DNA from: Clostridiales bacterium
GTDB lineage: Bacteria; Bacillota; Clostridia; Christensenellales; Borkfalkiaceae
DNA: 64,000 bases
Direction of reading: 5' to 3'
NCBI GenBank assembly: GCA_015069285.1
Contig: SVIX01000001.1
Location: 26,020 to 90,019, forward strand
Within the stretch, counting starts at the first letter, position 1. The number at the start of each line of letters is the position of its first letter. Positions 8,325 to 17,400 of this stretch are shown here, one piece after another. The position numbers were made by a program, and so were the translations under genes. Below the pieces are notes generated by a model, which saw only the letters and a list, made by a program, of their open reading frames with translations, made no database searches and was not told where the DNA came from.

Positions 8325-8905
8325 AACCCGTGCTCCTTAATGCCGTTAATATGTTCCGCCGTACCGTAGCCTTTATTTTTTTCGAAAGCGTACTGCGGAT
8401 ACGTTTTTGCGTACTCGTCCATCAACGCGTCACGGTGCACTTTTGCTATGATGCTCGCCGAGGCTATCGAATAGGAAAGCGCGTCGCCGTGGACTACGCT
8501 TTTTTGCGGAAAGGGAATATCTATCGTCATATTCCCGTCCGTTAAAACGGTATCGGGAGAAAGGGATAGCTCTTCTACCGCGCGTTTCATTCCGAGTTTG
8601 GTCGCCTCTAAAATATTAATTTCGTCAATTACTTTTTCGCTAATTTCGACGATACGATAACAAATTGCCGTTTGTTTGATTTTTTCGGCGAGTTCTTCCC
8701 GTTTTTTAGCGGAAAGTTTTTTACTGTCGTCCACGCCCACGATAATTTTATCTTCGTCCAACGGCATAATTACCGCCGCGCAAACGACGGGACCGGCAAG
8801 CGGGCCTCTGCCTACTTCGTCCACGCCCGCAATATACGTTTTGCCTTGCGCTTGTAACGCGCGTTCGTATTGCAATTTCTCTTCTGCATTCCAAATTTTC
8901 TTCAT
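8285..8905 (-). CDS. rnhB: Ribonuclease HII
   Basis: 206 residues. The active-site signature AGVDEVGRGPLAGPVV (Asp29, Glu30) and the further acidic residues in VGVDDSKKLSAKKRE and VHGDALSYSIASASIIAKVHRD are intact. The enzyme cuts RNA of RNA-DNA hybrids, including single ribonucleotides in genomic DNA. It lies seven bases after rbgA and overlaps yraN, an arrangement frequent in Bacillota. No good Shine-Dalgarno precedes the ATG at 8905, which suggests coupling to rbgA. Confidence 0.95.
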   Translation of the reverse strand: MKKIWNAEEKLQYERALQAQGKTYIAGVDEVGRGPLAGPVVCAAVIMPLDEDKIIVGVDDSKKLSAKKREELAEKIKQTAICYRIVEISEKVIDEINILEATKLGMKRAVEELSLSPDTVLTDGNMTIDIPFPQKSVVHGDALSYSIASASIIAKVHRDALMDEYAKTYPQYAFEKNKGYGTAEHINGIKEHGLCAIHRRTFTKKF

Positions 8906-8912
8906 TTTTATA

Positions 8913-9773
8913 TTACCAAGTAAAGTCTTCGTATTCTTTGGGATTTTCCAAGGTAATTTTACCTAATCTACCCTTTCTGAAATCGTCGATAAGCGCTTTT
9001 GCGCCACGCTCGTAATCAAATTCACCGCCACGCAAAATAAACCCTCTGCGCTTGCAAACCGTTTCGTACATAGGAAGTTTTTCTTCAAAATCGGTGATAC
9101 CGTAGCGTTCGGTTAAGCTTTGCGGATATTTTTCGGCAAGCTCGCCCAAAAGTTCCAACGCAATATCGTCCATATCCAAAATATCGTCGTTGATACTGCC
9201 GATATAGGCAAGATGTCGGGCGTGATATTGATTTTCAAAGGAGGGTGGCATCGTACCCGGCGTATCCAATAAATCGAACGCTCCGCATTTAAGCCAACGC
9301 ACGTCGCGCGTTACGCCTGCTTTATCCCCCGTTTTTGCGCGTTTTTGTCCGCTGATTAAATTGACGAGCGTACTTTTCCCCGTGTTGGGAATACCTGCTA
9401 CCATAAACCGAAAAACACGGTTTACGCCTTTGGCTTGCGCGCGCGCGCGTTTTTCGTCCGTGATTTGAATGAGTTTTTGTAAAATGATTTTTTTCGCGGA
9501 CGGATTGGTGCAATCGCATTTTACGCAATATTTACCCTTTTCGGTAAACAATTTGATAAAACCGTCCGTCTTGGCGGAATCGGCGAGGTCTGCTTTATTT
9601 AAAAGGTACAAAACGGGTTTTTCGCCGAAAATTTTCTTGAAATTTTTATTGACGGTCGCCATTGGCGCGCGCGCGTCTAATACGCATACGATACCGTCGC
9701 ATAAATCGCGTTTTTCTTCCATATCGCGCATCGCGCGCGTCATGTGCCCGGGAAACCATTGTATATTTTTCAT
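8913..9773 (-). CDS. rbgA: Ribosome biogenesis GTPase RbgA (YlqF)
   Basis: 286 residues. The G motifs are circularly permuted: NKADLAD (G4) near residue 60 precedes the P-loop GIPNTGKST near 128 and LLDTPGTMPP near 170. The N-terminal QWFPGHMTRAMRDM is the RbgA signature. The protein acts in late assembly of the 50S ribosomal subunit. GGTGAAG precedes the ATG at 9773. It follows trmD by four bases and precedes rnhB, the usual neighbourhood. Confidence 0.95.
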   Translation of the reverse strand: MKNIQWFPGHMTRAMRDMEEKRDLCDGIVCVLDARAPMATVNKNFKKIFGEKPVLYLLNKADLADSAKTDGFIKLFTEKGKYCVKCDCTNPSAKKIILQKLIQITDEKRARAQAKGVNRVFRFMVAGIPNTGKSTLVNLISGQKRAKTGDKAGVTRDVRWLKCGAFDLLDTPGTMPPSFENQYHARHLAYIGSINDDILDMDDIALELLGELAEKYPQSLTERYGITDFEEKLPMYETVCKRRGFILRGGEFDYERGAKALIDDFRKGRLGKITLENPKEYEDFTW

Positions 9774-9777
9774 TTCT

Positions 9778-10443
9778 TCACCTTAAAAGATCAGGACGGC
9801 GTTTTTTTGTGAGCTCAAGCGATTGCTCCCTGCGCCATTTGTCGATTTTGCCGTGGTCACCGCTACGCAATACCTCGGGAACGGGAATTCCCTTGTATTC
9901 TTGCGGACGGGTGTACTGTGGATACTCTAATAAATTGTCGGAAAAACTCTCGTCCACGAGCGACGACGGACTGATAACGCCGTCCACGTATCGGGATACG
10001 CAATCGGCTACCACCATCGCGGGAAGTTCACCGCCCGTTAAAACGTAATCGCCGATAGATATTTCTTCGTCTATGAATAAATCGATTGCGCGTTGGTCTA
10101 CCCCTTCGTAATGCCCGCAAAGTAAAATTAAATGTTCGTATTCCAAAAGCTGAAATACCTTTTGCTGACGAAAGGTTTCCCCTTTGGGGGACATATAAAT
10201 TCTGCGCGCTTTGTGGTCGGGGTCGATTGCCTCGATAGCGCTACCAATCGGTTGGGGCATCATCACCATACCCGCACCGCCACCGAAAGGATAATCGTCG
10301 CATTTTAAATGTTTATCCTCCGTGTAATCGCGTAAATTGACGATATTGATTTGAATTTTGCCTTGGTTTTGCGCTCTTCCCAAAATACTGCCTTGTACGG
10401 CTGAAAACATTTCGGGGAAAAGGGTTAAAATGTCTATCCTCAT
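9778..10443 (-). CDS. trmD: tRNA (guanine37-N1)-methyltransferase
   Basis: 221 residues, at the short end of the family (usually about 230-250). It has the SPOUT knot motifs LLCGHYEGVDQR and EISIGDYVLTGGELPA, the proline-rich YTRPQEYKGIPVPEVLRSGDH segment and the C-terminal KKRRPDLL. It methylates G37 in tRNAs that read CNN codons, preventing frameshifting. Located between ftsY and rbgA; usual neighbours rimM, rpsP and rplS are not in this window. AAGGAT precedes the ATG at 10443. Confidence 0.95.
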   Translation of the reverse strand: MRIDILTLFPEMFSAVQGSILGRAQNQGKIQINIVNLRDYTEDKHLKCDDYPFGGGAGMVMMPQPIGSAIEAIDPDHKARRIYMSPKGETFRQQKVFQLLEYEHLILLCGHYEGVDQRAIDLFIDEEISIGDYVLTGGELPAMVVADCVSRYVDGVISPSSLVDESFSDNLLEYPQYTRPQEYKGIPVPEVLRSGDHGKIDKWRREQSLELTKKRRPDLLR

Positions 10444-10499
10444 AGTTTATCCTTAAAAGAGGGTATGAACGTGTTCAACTCGTACATGCCCTCTCGGTT

Positions 10500-11396
10500 T
10501 TATAAAATTGCGTCCACGAATTCCTTGCTGTCGAAAAATTCTAAATCTTCCATTTTTTCGCCTACGCCAGCGAAAAGCACGGGCAAGGAAAGTTCGGACG
10601 ATAACGAGAAAACGAACCCGCCTTTTGCCGTACCGTCCAATTTCGTCAGCACGATACCGTCAAGTTCTACAGCCTCGTCGAAAACGCGGGCTTGATTGAC
10701 GGCGTTTTGCCCCGTCGTGGCGTCAAGCACCAACAGTTTCAAAAAATCGGCGTCGGGATATTCGCGACGAACGACTCTGTCCATTTTACGAAGCTCGTTC
10801 ATTAGATTGTCTTTATTATGCAACCGTCCCGCCGTATCGATAATGACGACGTCCGTCTTTTTGGCTTTCGCCGAAGATACGGCGTCAAAGATAACAGCCG
10901 ACGGGTCGCTCCCCTCTTCGTGTTTCACGATTCTTACCTTGGCGCGTTCAGCCCAAACGGTGAGTTGTTCGCTTGCCGCCGCGCGGAAAGTATCCGCCGC
11001 CGCAACGGTAACCGTTTTGCGTTTGGATAAAAAGTAGTTGGCGAGTTTGCCTACCGTCGTCGTTTTGCCTACGCCGTTTACCCCTACGAGCATAATCACG
11101 CAAGGATACGAAGGCGGTTCGACTTCGCTTTCTTCCAGCATATCGGTAAGAACCTTTTTTAATAAAGAAATAACGTAGTTTTCGTCTTTAAGTTTTTCGG
11201 CAATCGCCTGTTGCTTGACGCGGGAAACGACTTCCTCCGCCGTAGACACCGAAACGTCCGCGGAAATGAGAATTTCCTCTAATTCGTCGTAAAATTCGTT
11301 GCCGAGTTTATTTTTAGAAAAGAGTACGCGCAATTTTTCCGAAAGTCCTGCTTTCGTCTTTTTTAACGCGCCGAAAAGTTTTGAAAATATACCCAT
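10500..11396 (-). CDS. ftsY: Signal recognition particle receptor FtsY
   Basis: 298 residues from the ATG at 11396 (AAGGAA upstream); a longer frame exists but lacks a binding site. The N-terminal acidic A domain is very short, as in many Gram-positives. The NG domain has GVNGVGKTTTVGKLA (P-loop), DTAGRLHNKDNLMNELRKM (G3) and TKLDGTAKGG (G4). It docks the SRP-ribosome complex at the membrane. It heads the leftward run to pdxY and is separated from smc by about 650 bp of repeats, whereas these genes are normally adjacent. Confidence 0.95.
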   Translation of the reverse strand: MGIFSKLFGALKKTKAGLSEKLRVLFSKNKLGNEFYDELEEILISADVSVSTAEEVVSRVKQQAIAEKLKDENYVISLLKKVLTDMLEESEVEPPSYPCVIMLVGVNGVGKTTTVGKLANYFLSKRKTVTVAAADTFRAAASEQLTVWAERAKVRIVKHEEGSDPSAVIFDAVSSAKAKKTDVVIIDTAGRLHNKDNLMNELRKMDRVVRREYPDADFLKLLVLDATTGQNAVNQARVFDEAVELDGIVLTKLDGTAKGGFVFSLSSELSLPVLFAGVGEKMEDLEFFDSKEFVDAIL

Positions 11397-11449
11397 GGTT
11401 TGTTCCTTATAGATTGTGGAAAAATTATAATAACGTACTTCGTACAAAA

Positions 11450-11691
11450 ACGCTTGCGCGTTGGTTGCGCAACCTACGGTTGCTTGTCGGAAGGCTTTGT
11501 TTTTGCGAGGGCTCTGCCCTCAACCTCCCGCAAGGGGATAACTTCTCGCGCAAGGCAAGGTGAACCTTGCGCTCGGTCACCGTTCGCGCTTACTTATGCG
11601 CTCACTCATCTCGCCCCTACAAAGCATTATCAATGCTTTGCTTTACGGGTAGCTCGTCCTCAACCTTTTGACTTGGGTTTCCGCGCGCCGA
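11450..11691. repeat. Dispersed repeat family 2, copy A
   Basis: About 240 bp, closely matching copies B (11706-11919) and C (56052-56262) in the same orientation. Shared landmarks are GGTTGCGCAACCTACGGTTGC, a stem GCAAGGTGAACCTTGC, and a perfect hairpin AAAGCATT-ATC-AATGCTTT. Copy A carries about 29 extra bases after 11511. Open frames across it differ between copies and have no ribosome binding site, so it is treated as non-coding. No transposase or target duplication was recognised. Confidence 0.85.
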
Positions 11692-11705
11692 CACGGTCGG
11701 CAAGA

Positions 11706-11919
11706 ACGCTTGCGCGTTGGTTGCGCAACCTACGGTTGCTTGTCGGAAGGCTTTGTTTTTGCGAGGGCTCTTCTCACGCAAGGCAAGGTGAACCTTGCGC
11801 TCGGTCACCGTTCGCGCGAGGCTTATGCGCTCACTCATCTCGCCCCTACAAAGCATTATCAATGCTTTGCTTTACGGGTAGCTCGTCCTCAACCTTTTGT
11901 TTTGGGTTTCCGCACGCCG
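11706..11919. repeat. Dispersed repeat family 2, copy B
   Basis: About 214 bp, near-identical to copy A but without the 29-base insertion, and directly followed by structured repeat E1. It contains the same nested palindromes and the AAAGCATT/AATGCTTT hairpin. With copy A and E1 it fills the interval between smc and ftsY, which otherwise holds no gene. Confidence 0.85.
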
Positions 11920-12021
11920 TAAAATGCGGAGATGCGAGCAGTTCAAGGCGTTGCGAAGGAGCTTACAGATAGTAAGTGACTGAGCAACAACGATGAAATG
12001 CGACGCATATACGCGTTTTAC
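11919..12021. repeat. Structured repeat family 1, copy E1
   Basis: Outer arms GTAAAATGCG (11919-11928) and CGCGTTTTAC (12012-12021) pair with one G-U. Inside are the conserved GCAGTTCAAGGCG, a TTGC/GCAA stem (11951-11954 with 11984-11987), a CTTAC/GTAAG hairpin with a five-base loop (11962-11976) and the conserved AAATGCGACG. It begins 24 bases after the smc stop on the minus strand. See copies E2a, E2b, E3, E4 and E5. Confidence 0.8.
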
Positions 12022-12044
12022 ATTAAGCGGTTTACATTGGCATT

Positions 12045-15000
12045 TTAGTCTACCGCGCCCGGTCCTAACTTACTCTCTACCTCCGCCAATTTGACGGATA
12101 CGATTTTGGATACGCCCTTTTCTTGCATCGTTACGCCGAATAAGCTGTCTGCTTGGTTCATCGTCGGCTTTCTGTGCGTGATGACGATAAATTGCGTTTC
12201 TTCCGCAAACCGCTTTAAATAGGACGCGAATCTATCCACGTTGGCGTCGTCGAGCGCCGCTTCGATTTCGTCCAAAATACAGAAGGGCATCGGATGCGAT
12301 TTCAAAATAGCGAATAATATGGCGATTGCCGTAAGCGCGCGTTCACCGCCCGAAAGCAAGGAAATTTTCGTAAGCTTTTTGCCCGGAGGACACGCCACGA
12401 TTTCAATACCTGCGTTGAGCGGGTCTTCGCCTTCTTCGTAATTGATTTGTAATTCCGCTTTACCGCCACCAAAAAGTTCTTTAAAGGTGATTTTAAAGTT
12501 TTCGTTAATTTGCTCGAAACCTGCGTTGAAAAGGCGCAACATTTCGCCTCGGATTTCCTCCAACACCTGTTGTAAATCGTCAATGCCTTTTTGTAAATCG
12601 TCGCGTTGAACGAGCATTTCGTCACAATGTTCTTTTTCGAACTCGTATTCTTCCACGGCGTTGGGATTTACAGCGCCGAGCATCGTAATTTTACGCTTTA
12701 ACGCCGATATCGTTTGCGCGCTTTCCTCTACGTTAAAGTTTTCCGCGCGGTATTGCAAACAGCCTTCGTAGTCCAAACCGTACGCCTCGTCTACGCGTAA
12801 ACGCAAGTTTTCCAAATTGGTGTCGATTTTACTGATTTCCAACTCGCATCTATACCGTTTGTCGCTTTGTTTGGTAAGCGTTTCCTGCATAGCCGTCTTT
12901 TCTTCTTCCAACGACATTTGCTTTGCGTTAATTTCTTCTTTTTCCTGCGTAATCGCGTTGATTTCGTCGATAATCGCTTGTACCGCCGCGCGTTCTTCTT
13001 CGGTGAGTTGCTTTTCCGCCTCTTCCGCCTCCAAAGCGTTGAGCTTGGTTTGCGTTTCCGTGCGTTCGTATTCCATATCCAAAATACGCTTGACGAGTTC
13101 TTCCTTTTCCACCGTTAAACGGGCAACCGTTTCTTCTTGCTGTTCGAGAGCCGAACGCAAACTTGCGTATTCGATTTCCGCCTTTTTGAGCGTTTCGCTC
13201 TTTTGCGCGCGTTCGTCTTTAAACGCGTCGCATTGGCTACGCTGATGTTCCATTTCCTCTTGCGCGTTCATACGGCGGGATTTGATTTCTTCTTCGCTAA
13301 GCGACGAATTCGCTTCTTCCGATTCAAGTTGCGCAAGCTTGGTTTTAAATTCTTCCAACGCCTCTCTATACGTTTGCGCGTCCCCTTCCGCCTCTTCGAT
13401 TTGTTCGGTCAAAGCGGTGACGCGTTGATTGAGCGCGGAAATTTCGCCGTGCGCGTTTTGGTATTTTTCACGCAGAGCGTCTACCGCCTCTTCCGCGTCT
13501 TTGCGCGCCTTTTCGCTTTCGGCGATTGCCGTTTTTAATTTTTCGATATATTTTTGTTTGCGCGCGATATTTTCTCTACATTCTTGTATCTTACGCTCGT
13601 TAGAAAGCAACGAACCGATATTTTTACCACGGCTACCGCCCGTCATCGAACCGCCCGTGGCGATAATATCGCCGTCCAAAGTTACGATTTTGAACATATT
13701 GCCATACTTTTTCGCAATCGTCGTAGCGTTGGCGATATTGTCGCAAATAAGGGTATTGCCCAATAAATTGGAAATGACGTTATAATAGTATTCGTCGTAA
13801 TGTACAAGTTCGGTAGCAAGTCCCATAGCGCCTCTTTCGTCCAAAGCGCGACGGATTTCACGCGTATCGGGACGGGGACGCATACTTGCTACGGGCAGGA
13901 AGGTTACGATACCGCCACCCGTACGCTTTAAGTATTCGATTAAGTATTTCGCGTCGTCCGCCGTGGGCGTTACGACGTTTTGCATCGCTCCGCCAAACGC
14001 CGTTTCGATTGCCGTTTCGTATCTTTGGTCGGTAGAAACGACGTCCGCAAGCGCACCGCGGAGATGTTTTCCTATGTCGCCGTTGGTTTTGGAAATAGAA
14101 AGCAACCGACGAACGGAATCTTTATAGCCGTCAAAACGGTTTTTTAAACTAACGTACATTTCCAAGTTTTCACGCAAGGACGCAAGTTGACCGTTGGCGT
14201 TGAAGAGTTCTTGGTTAAAATCGTTAATCGTGAGTTGCATTTCACGCGCTTCTTCTTGCTTTTCCTCAAACTCTTCCATATCCGCGCGAGAATTTTTTTC
14301 CAAATTTTTCAAATCCCGTTGCACGGAGGCAAGCTCGTCCTTTAAACGTTCTTTCCTCTCTTGCGTCTTTTGGATTGCCCTTTCAAGCTCGGAAATTCTG
14401 TCCTTCGTCGCCTCCATTCTTGCAGAAAGCGTACCTAAGTTCTTTTTAAGCTCGGACAAGTCGTCCGCCGTAGAAAGTTGGCTTTGACGGTTTTCGTCCG
14501 AAAGTTTTTCGAAAAGTTCTATTTTTTTCTCTAACGAGGCGATGGCAACGCGCAAGCTTTCCGTTTGCGTTTCCAATTCCAAAATACGCTTATTATCTTC
14601 GGCGTTTTTACGCGTCGTCACGGCTATTTCGTCGTCGATTTCACCGATGCGGACCTTACTTGCCTCTAACATTTCGCCCGCCGCTTCGATTTGGGAACGG
14701 TACGTTTTAATACGCTCTTGCACCAAACGCAATTCCCCGTCTTTACGTTCGTTACCAACGGAAAGTTCCACACGGCTGTCGTTGAGTTCGCTTAAACGCA
14801 AATCCGCTTGGCTTATCTTTTCACGGTTTTCGTCCAAGCGACGGTTGATAAGCTCGATTTTGGTGTTTAAATCGATGATTTTATCGGAGATAGCGACGAT
14901 ATCCTTGCGGTATTTGCCTTTTTCGCCCTCCGCCGTTTCATAGCGGTAAATATAAGTATTCGCCTCTTGGATTTTGAGCGCGGAAGAATACTCCACGTAT

Positions 15001-15653
15001 TCCCGCGCGGCTTCCGCCTGTTTGCTTAAAGGACCGAGCCTGCGTTTTGCCTCGTCGATTCTTTGGGTGTAGATGAACAGGTTTTCGTTGGCGTCGGCAA
15101 GGTTGCGTTCCGCCTCTTGCTTTCTGGTTTTGTATACCATAAGCCCTATCGCCTCTTCGAAAATAAGACGTCTGTCTTCCGCCTTGGCGTTCATAATTTG
15201 TTCTACTTTACCCTGTCCGATAATCGAATACCCTTCTTTACCAAGACCGATACGGTGGAAAAGCGCGACGAGTTCTCTCAAACGGCTGGGTTGACCGTTG
15301 AGTAAGTACTTGCTTTCGAATTTATCCGTTCCCGTGCGTTGCAAACGACGAGTCATCGCTACTTCCGACACGTCTAAGTCAAAAATGCGGTTGGTGTTAT
15401 CGAATACGAGCGTAACCTCGCAAGCGTTTAACGGTTTTCTCTCTACCGTTCCGCTGAAAATAACGTCTTGCATATTCGAACCACGCAACGATTTTGCGGA
15501 CTGTTCGCCGAGCACCCAACGCACCGCGTCCGCAACGTTGCTTTTACCGCAACCGTTAGGCCCTACGATACAGGTGACGCCGTCCTCGAAACGGATTGTC
15601 GTTTTGTCGGCAAACGATTTAAAACCGACGAGTTGTATTTCTTTTAAATCCAA
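12045..15653 (-). CDS. smc: Chromosome segregation ATPase SMC
   Basis: 1202 residues, full length. Walker A GPNGCGKSN near residue 32, two long coiled coils around a hinge (about 510-640, with GKHLRGALADVV), then the ABC signature LLSGGERALTA and Walker B CILDEIEAALDD near the C-terminus. It forms the condensin ring with ScpA/ScpB, which are not in the window. The frame begins at TTG (15653) with AAGGAG eight bases upstream. It lies 27 bases after rnc. Structured repeats begin 24 bases after its stop. Confidence 0.97.
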   Translation of the reverse strand: MDLKEIQLVGFKSFADKTTIRFEDGVTCIVGPNGCGKSNVADAVRWVLGEQSAKSLRGSNMQDVIFSGTVERKPLNACEVTLVFDNTNRIFDLDVSEVAMTRRLQRTGTDKFESKYLLNGQPSRLRELVALFHRIGLGKEGYSIIGQGKVEQIMNAKAEDRRLIFEEAIGLMVYKTRKQEAERNLADANENLFIYTQRIDEAKRRLGPLSKQAEAAREYVEYSSALKIQEANTYIYRYETAEGEKGKYRKDIVAISDKIIDLNTKIELINRRLDENREKISQADLRLSELNDSRVELSVGNERKDGELRLVQERIKTYRSQIEAAGEMLEASKVRIGEIDDEIAVTTRKNAEDNKRILELETQTESLRVAIASLEKKIELFEKLSDENRQSQLSTADDLSELKKNLGTLSARMEATKDRISELERAIQKTQERKERLKDELASVQRDLKNLEKNSRADMEEFEEKQEEAREMQLTINDFNQELFNANGQLASLRENLEMYVSLKNRFDGYKDSVRRLLSISKTNGDIGKHLRGALADVVSTDQRYETAIETAFGGAMQNVVTPTADDAKYLIEYLKRTGGGIVTFLPVASMRPRPDTREIRRALDERGAMGLATELVHYDEYYYNVISNLLGNTLICDNIANATTIAKKYGNMFKIVTLDGDIIATGGSMTGGSRGKNIGSLLSNERKIQECRENIARKQKYIEKLKTAIAESEKARKDAEEAVDALREKYQNAHGEISALNQRVTALTEQIEEAEGDAQTYREALEEFKTKLAQLESEEANSSLSEEEIKSRRMNAQEEMEHQRSQCDAFKDERAQKSETLKKAEIEYASLRSALEQQEETVARLTVEKEELVKRILDMEYERTETQTKLNALEAEEAEKQLTEEERAAVQAIIDEINAITQEKEEINAKQMSLEEEKTAMQETLTKQSDKRYRCELEISKIDTNLENLRLRVDEAYGLDYEGCLQYRAENFNVEESAQTISALKRKITMLGAVNPNAVEEYEFEKEHCDEMLVQRDDLQKGIDDLQQVLEEIRGEMLRLFNAGFEQINENFKITFKELFGGGKAELQINYEEGEDPLNAGIEIVACPPGKKLTKISLLSGGERALTAIAILFAILKSHPMPFCILDEIEAALDDANVDRFASYLKRFAEETQFIVITHRKPTMNQADSLFGVTMQEKGVSKIVSVKLAEVESKLGPGAVD

Positions 15654-15680
15654 AGTTGTTACTCCTTTGCTTTTTCTGCG

Positions 15681-16337
15681 TTATTTGTTTTTATTTTTTA
15701 ATTCGTACAAAAGACGGCTTGCGGCGGTCGCCTCCGCCTCGCGTTTCGTCTTTCCGTCGCCCCGCGCGCTTTCGCCTAAGGCGTAAACGTTACAATGAAA
15801 TATCGGTGAATTGTCTTTGCCCGATTGCTCGATTTCGTAACGCGGTTCTTTTTCTCCGCGTTTTTCCAAATATTCTTTTAAGTCGCCTTTGGGATTACCT
15901 TCGTTGACGTCTAAGCGCAAGTTGCCGTGTTCTAAAATAAAGCGTTTTACCGCTTTATACCCGCCGTCTAAATAAATCGCCGCCGTTATCGCCTCGAATA
16001 AACTCGATTTCGCCTTTCCGCGAATATTGTATTGCGTTCCGCTGGACAATAAATATTCCCAAACGCCGAGCGCGTCTATCGCCGTATCCAGCGCGTCTTT
16101 ACAAACGAGTTTTTGCCGTCTTGCCGTGAGCTTGCCTTCGGTTGCCGTTTTGTCTTTTTTGTATTGCCATTCGGTAACGACGAGCTGTAAAACCGAATCG
16201 CCTAAATATTCCAAACGCTCGTTATTTTTTCCGCCGTATCTACCCGAATAGGAGGAATGTATGAACGCTTCTTTCAACAAGGCTTTATTTTTAAAGGTAT
16301 AACCGAGTTTTTCTTCAATCTCTTCTACGGGAAACAT
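15681..16337 (-). CDS. rnc: Ribonuclease III
   Basis: 218 residues. The catalytic domain has the signature NERLEYLGDSVLQ (about residues 39-51) and a second acidic cluster LFEAITAAIYLDGG. The C-terminal double-stranded RNA binding domain (about 150-215) ends in GKTKREAEATAASRLL. It processes rRNA precursors and structured mRNAs. Its ATG follows the plsX stop codon with no gap, and the binding site GGAGAAGAG lies inside plsX. acpP, often found between plsX and rnc, is absent. Confidence 0.96.
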   Translation of the reverse strand: MFPVEEIEEKLGYTFKNKALLKEAFIHSSYSGRYGGKNNERLEYLGDSVLQLVVTEWQYKKDKTATEGKLTARRQKLVCKDALDTAIDALGVWEYLLSSGTQYNIRGKAKSSLFEAITAAIYLDGGYKAVKRFILEHGNLRLDVNEGNPKGDLKEYLEKRGEKEPRYEIEQSGKDNSPIFHCNVYALGESARGDGKTKREAEATAASRLLYELKNKNK

Positions 16338-17387
16338 TTACTCTTCTCCGTTTTCCGTGTTCGCGGAAGTTTTGGCTATCTCGTCGTTGGTTTCGTCTAT
16401 CATCGTCTTCATTTTTCCGACCATATCGCCACGCACCGCCTCCGCCGCCTGTTTAATACATACCGAAAAAGCGTACGCTTTGGAGTTGCCGTGTCCTTTG
16501 ACGACCGCTTTGGAAAGTCCTAAAAACATCGCTCCGCCTTTGCCTTCGTAGTCAAGCGCGTTTTTAAAATTTTTGATAACGCTCCCCGAAAGCAACGCGC
16601 AAATTTTCGTCCATAAATTGCGTTTGTATTCTTTTTTTAATACGGTAGACACGAGTTTTCCACAACCTTCCACCGACTTCATTGCGATATTGCCCGTAAA
16701 GCCGTCGGCGACCATAACGTCGATGTCCCCGAACATCAAGTCCCTTCCCTCGACGTTGCCGACGTAATTGACGCAGGGCGTATTGGCAAGCAGAGCGTTG
16801 GTTTCCTGTTGTAAAGCTAACCCTTTATGTTCCTCCGTGCCGTTGTTCAACAAGCCCACTTTGGGATTTTTTACGCCGTACACCGCCTCGGCGTACGCGG
16901 ACGCCATTACCGCAAAATGCAATAAATTTACGGGTTTACATTCTACGTTTGCGCCACAGTCGCAAAGGAAGGTATTCTCCCCTCTGTGATTGGGAATAAT
17001 CGGACAAAGCGCAGGGCGGGATACGCCTTTAAGCCGTCCTAAAATAAGTACGCCTGCGGTGAGTACCGCGCCCGTCGACCCCGAAGATACGAGTCCGTCC
17101 GCTTTGCCTTCTTTGAGCAAACGGAAGGCGACGACGAGCGAGGAATCTTTTTTCGTTTTTACCGCTTTCGTGGGGATTTCTTCCATCGAAATGACTTCCG
17201 TCGTATGCACGATTTCCAAACGGCTTTCGTCGTATTTTTTCCCCGAAAGCTCTCGGGTTATTTGCGCCTCGTCGCCAACGAGTATTAAATATAAATTCTT
17301 ATCGGCGTTTAACGCGTCAATCGCGCCTTGCACCTGTTGTTGGGGGGCAAAATCACCGCCCATCGCGTCGATTACGATTTTCGTCAT
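16338..17387 (-). CDS. plsX: Phosphate acyltransferase PlsX
   Basis: 349 residues. Family hallmarks are the N-terminal VIDAMGGDFAP, the segment GLVSSGSTGAVL, LLNNGTEEHKG and NVEGRDLMFGDIDVMVADGFTGNI. It makes acyl-phosphate from acyl-ACP for the PlsY route to lysophosphatidic acid. AAAAGGAGC precedes the ATG at 17387. It lies 13 bases after asnS and directly before rnc, so asnS-plsX-rnc-smc appear to form one transcription unit. Confidence 0.97.
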   Translation of the reverse strand: MTKIVIDAMGGDFAPQQQVQGAIDALNADKNLYLILVGDEAQITRELSGKKYDESRLEIVHTTEVISMEEIPTKAVKTKKDSSLVVAFRLLKEGKADGLVSSGSTGAVLTAGVLILGRLKGVSRPALCPIIPNHRGENTFLCDCGANVECKPVNLLHFAVMASAYAEAVYGVKNPKVGLLNNGTEEHKGLALQQETNALLANTPCVNYVGNVEGRDLMFGDIDVMVADGFTGNIAMKSVEGCGKLVSTVLKKEYKRNLWTKICALLSGSVIKNFKNALDYEGKGGAMFLGLSKAVVKGHGNSKAYAFSVCIKQAAEAVRGDMVGKMKTMIDETNDEIAKTSANTENGEE

Positions 17388-17400
17388 AAGTTCGCTCCTT

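Noticed and set aside
11400..11972. A 190-codon open frame across the smc-ftsY repeats
   Set aside because: The frame is not kept between repeat copies A and B, and no ribosome binding site precedes it. The region is repeat DNA.
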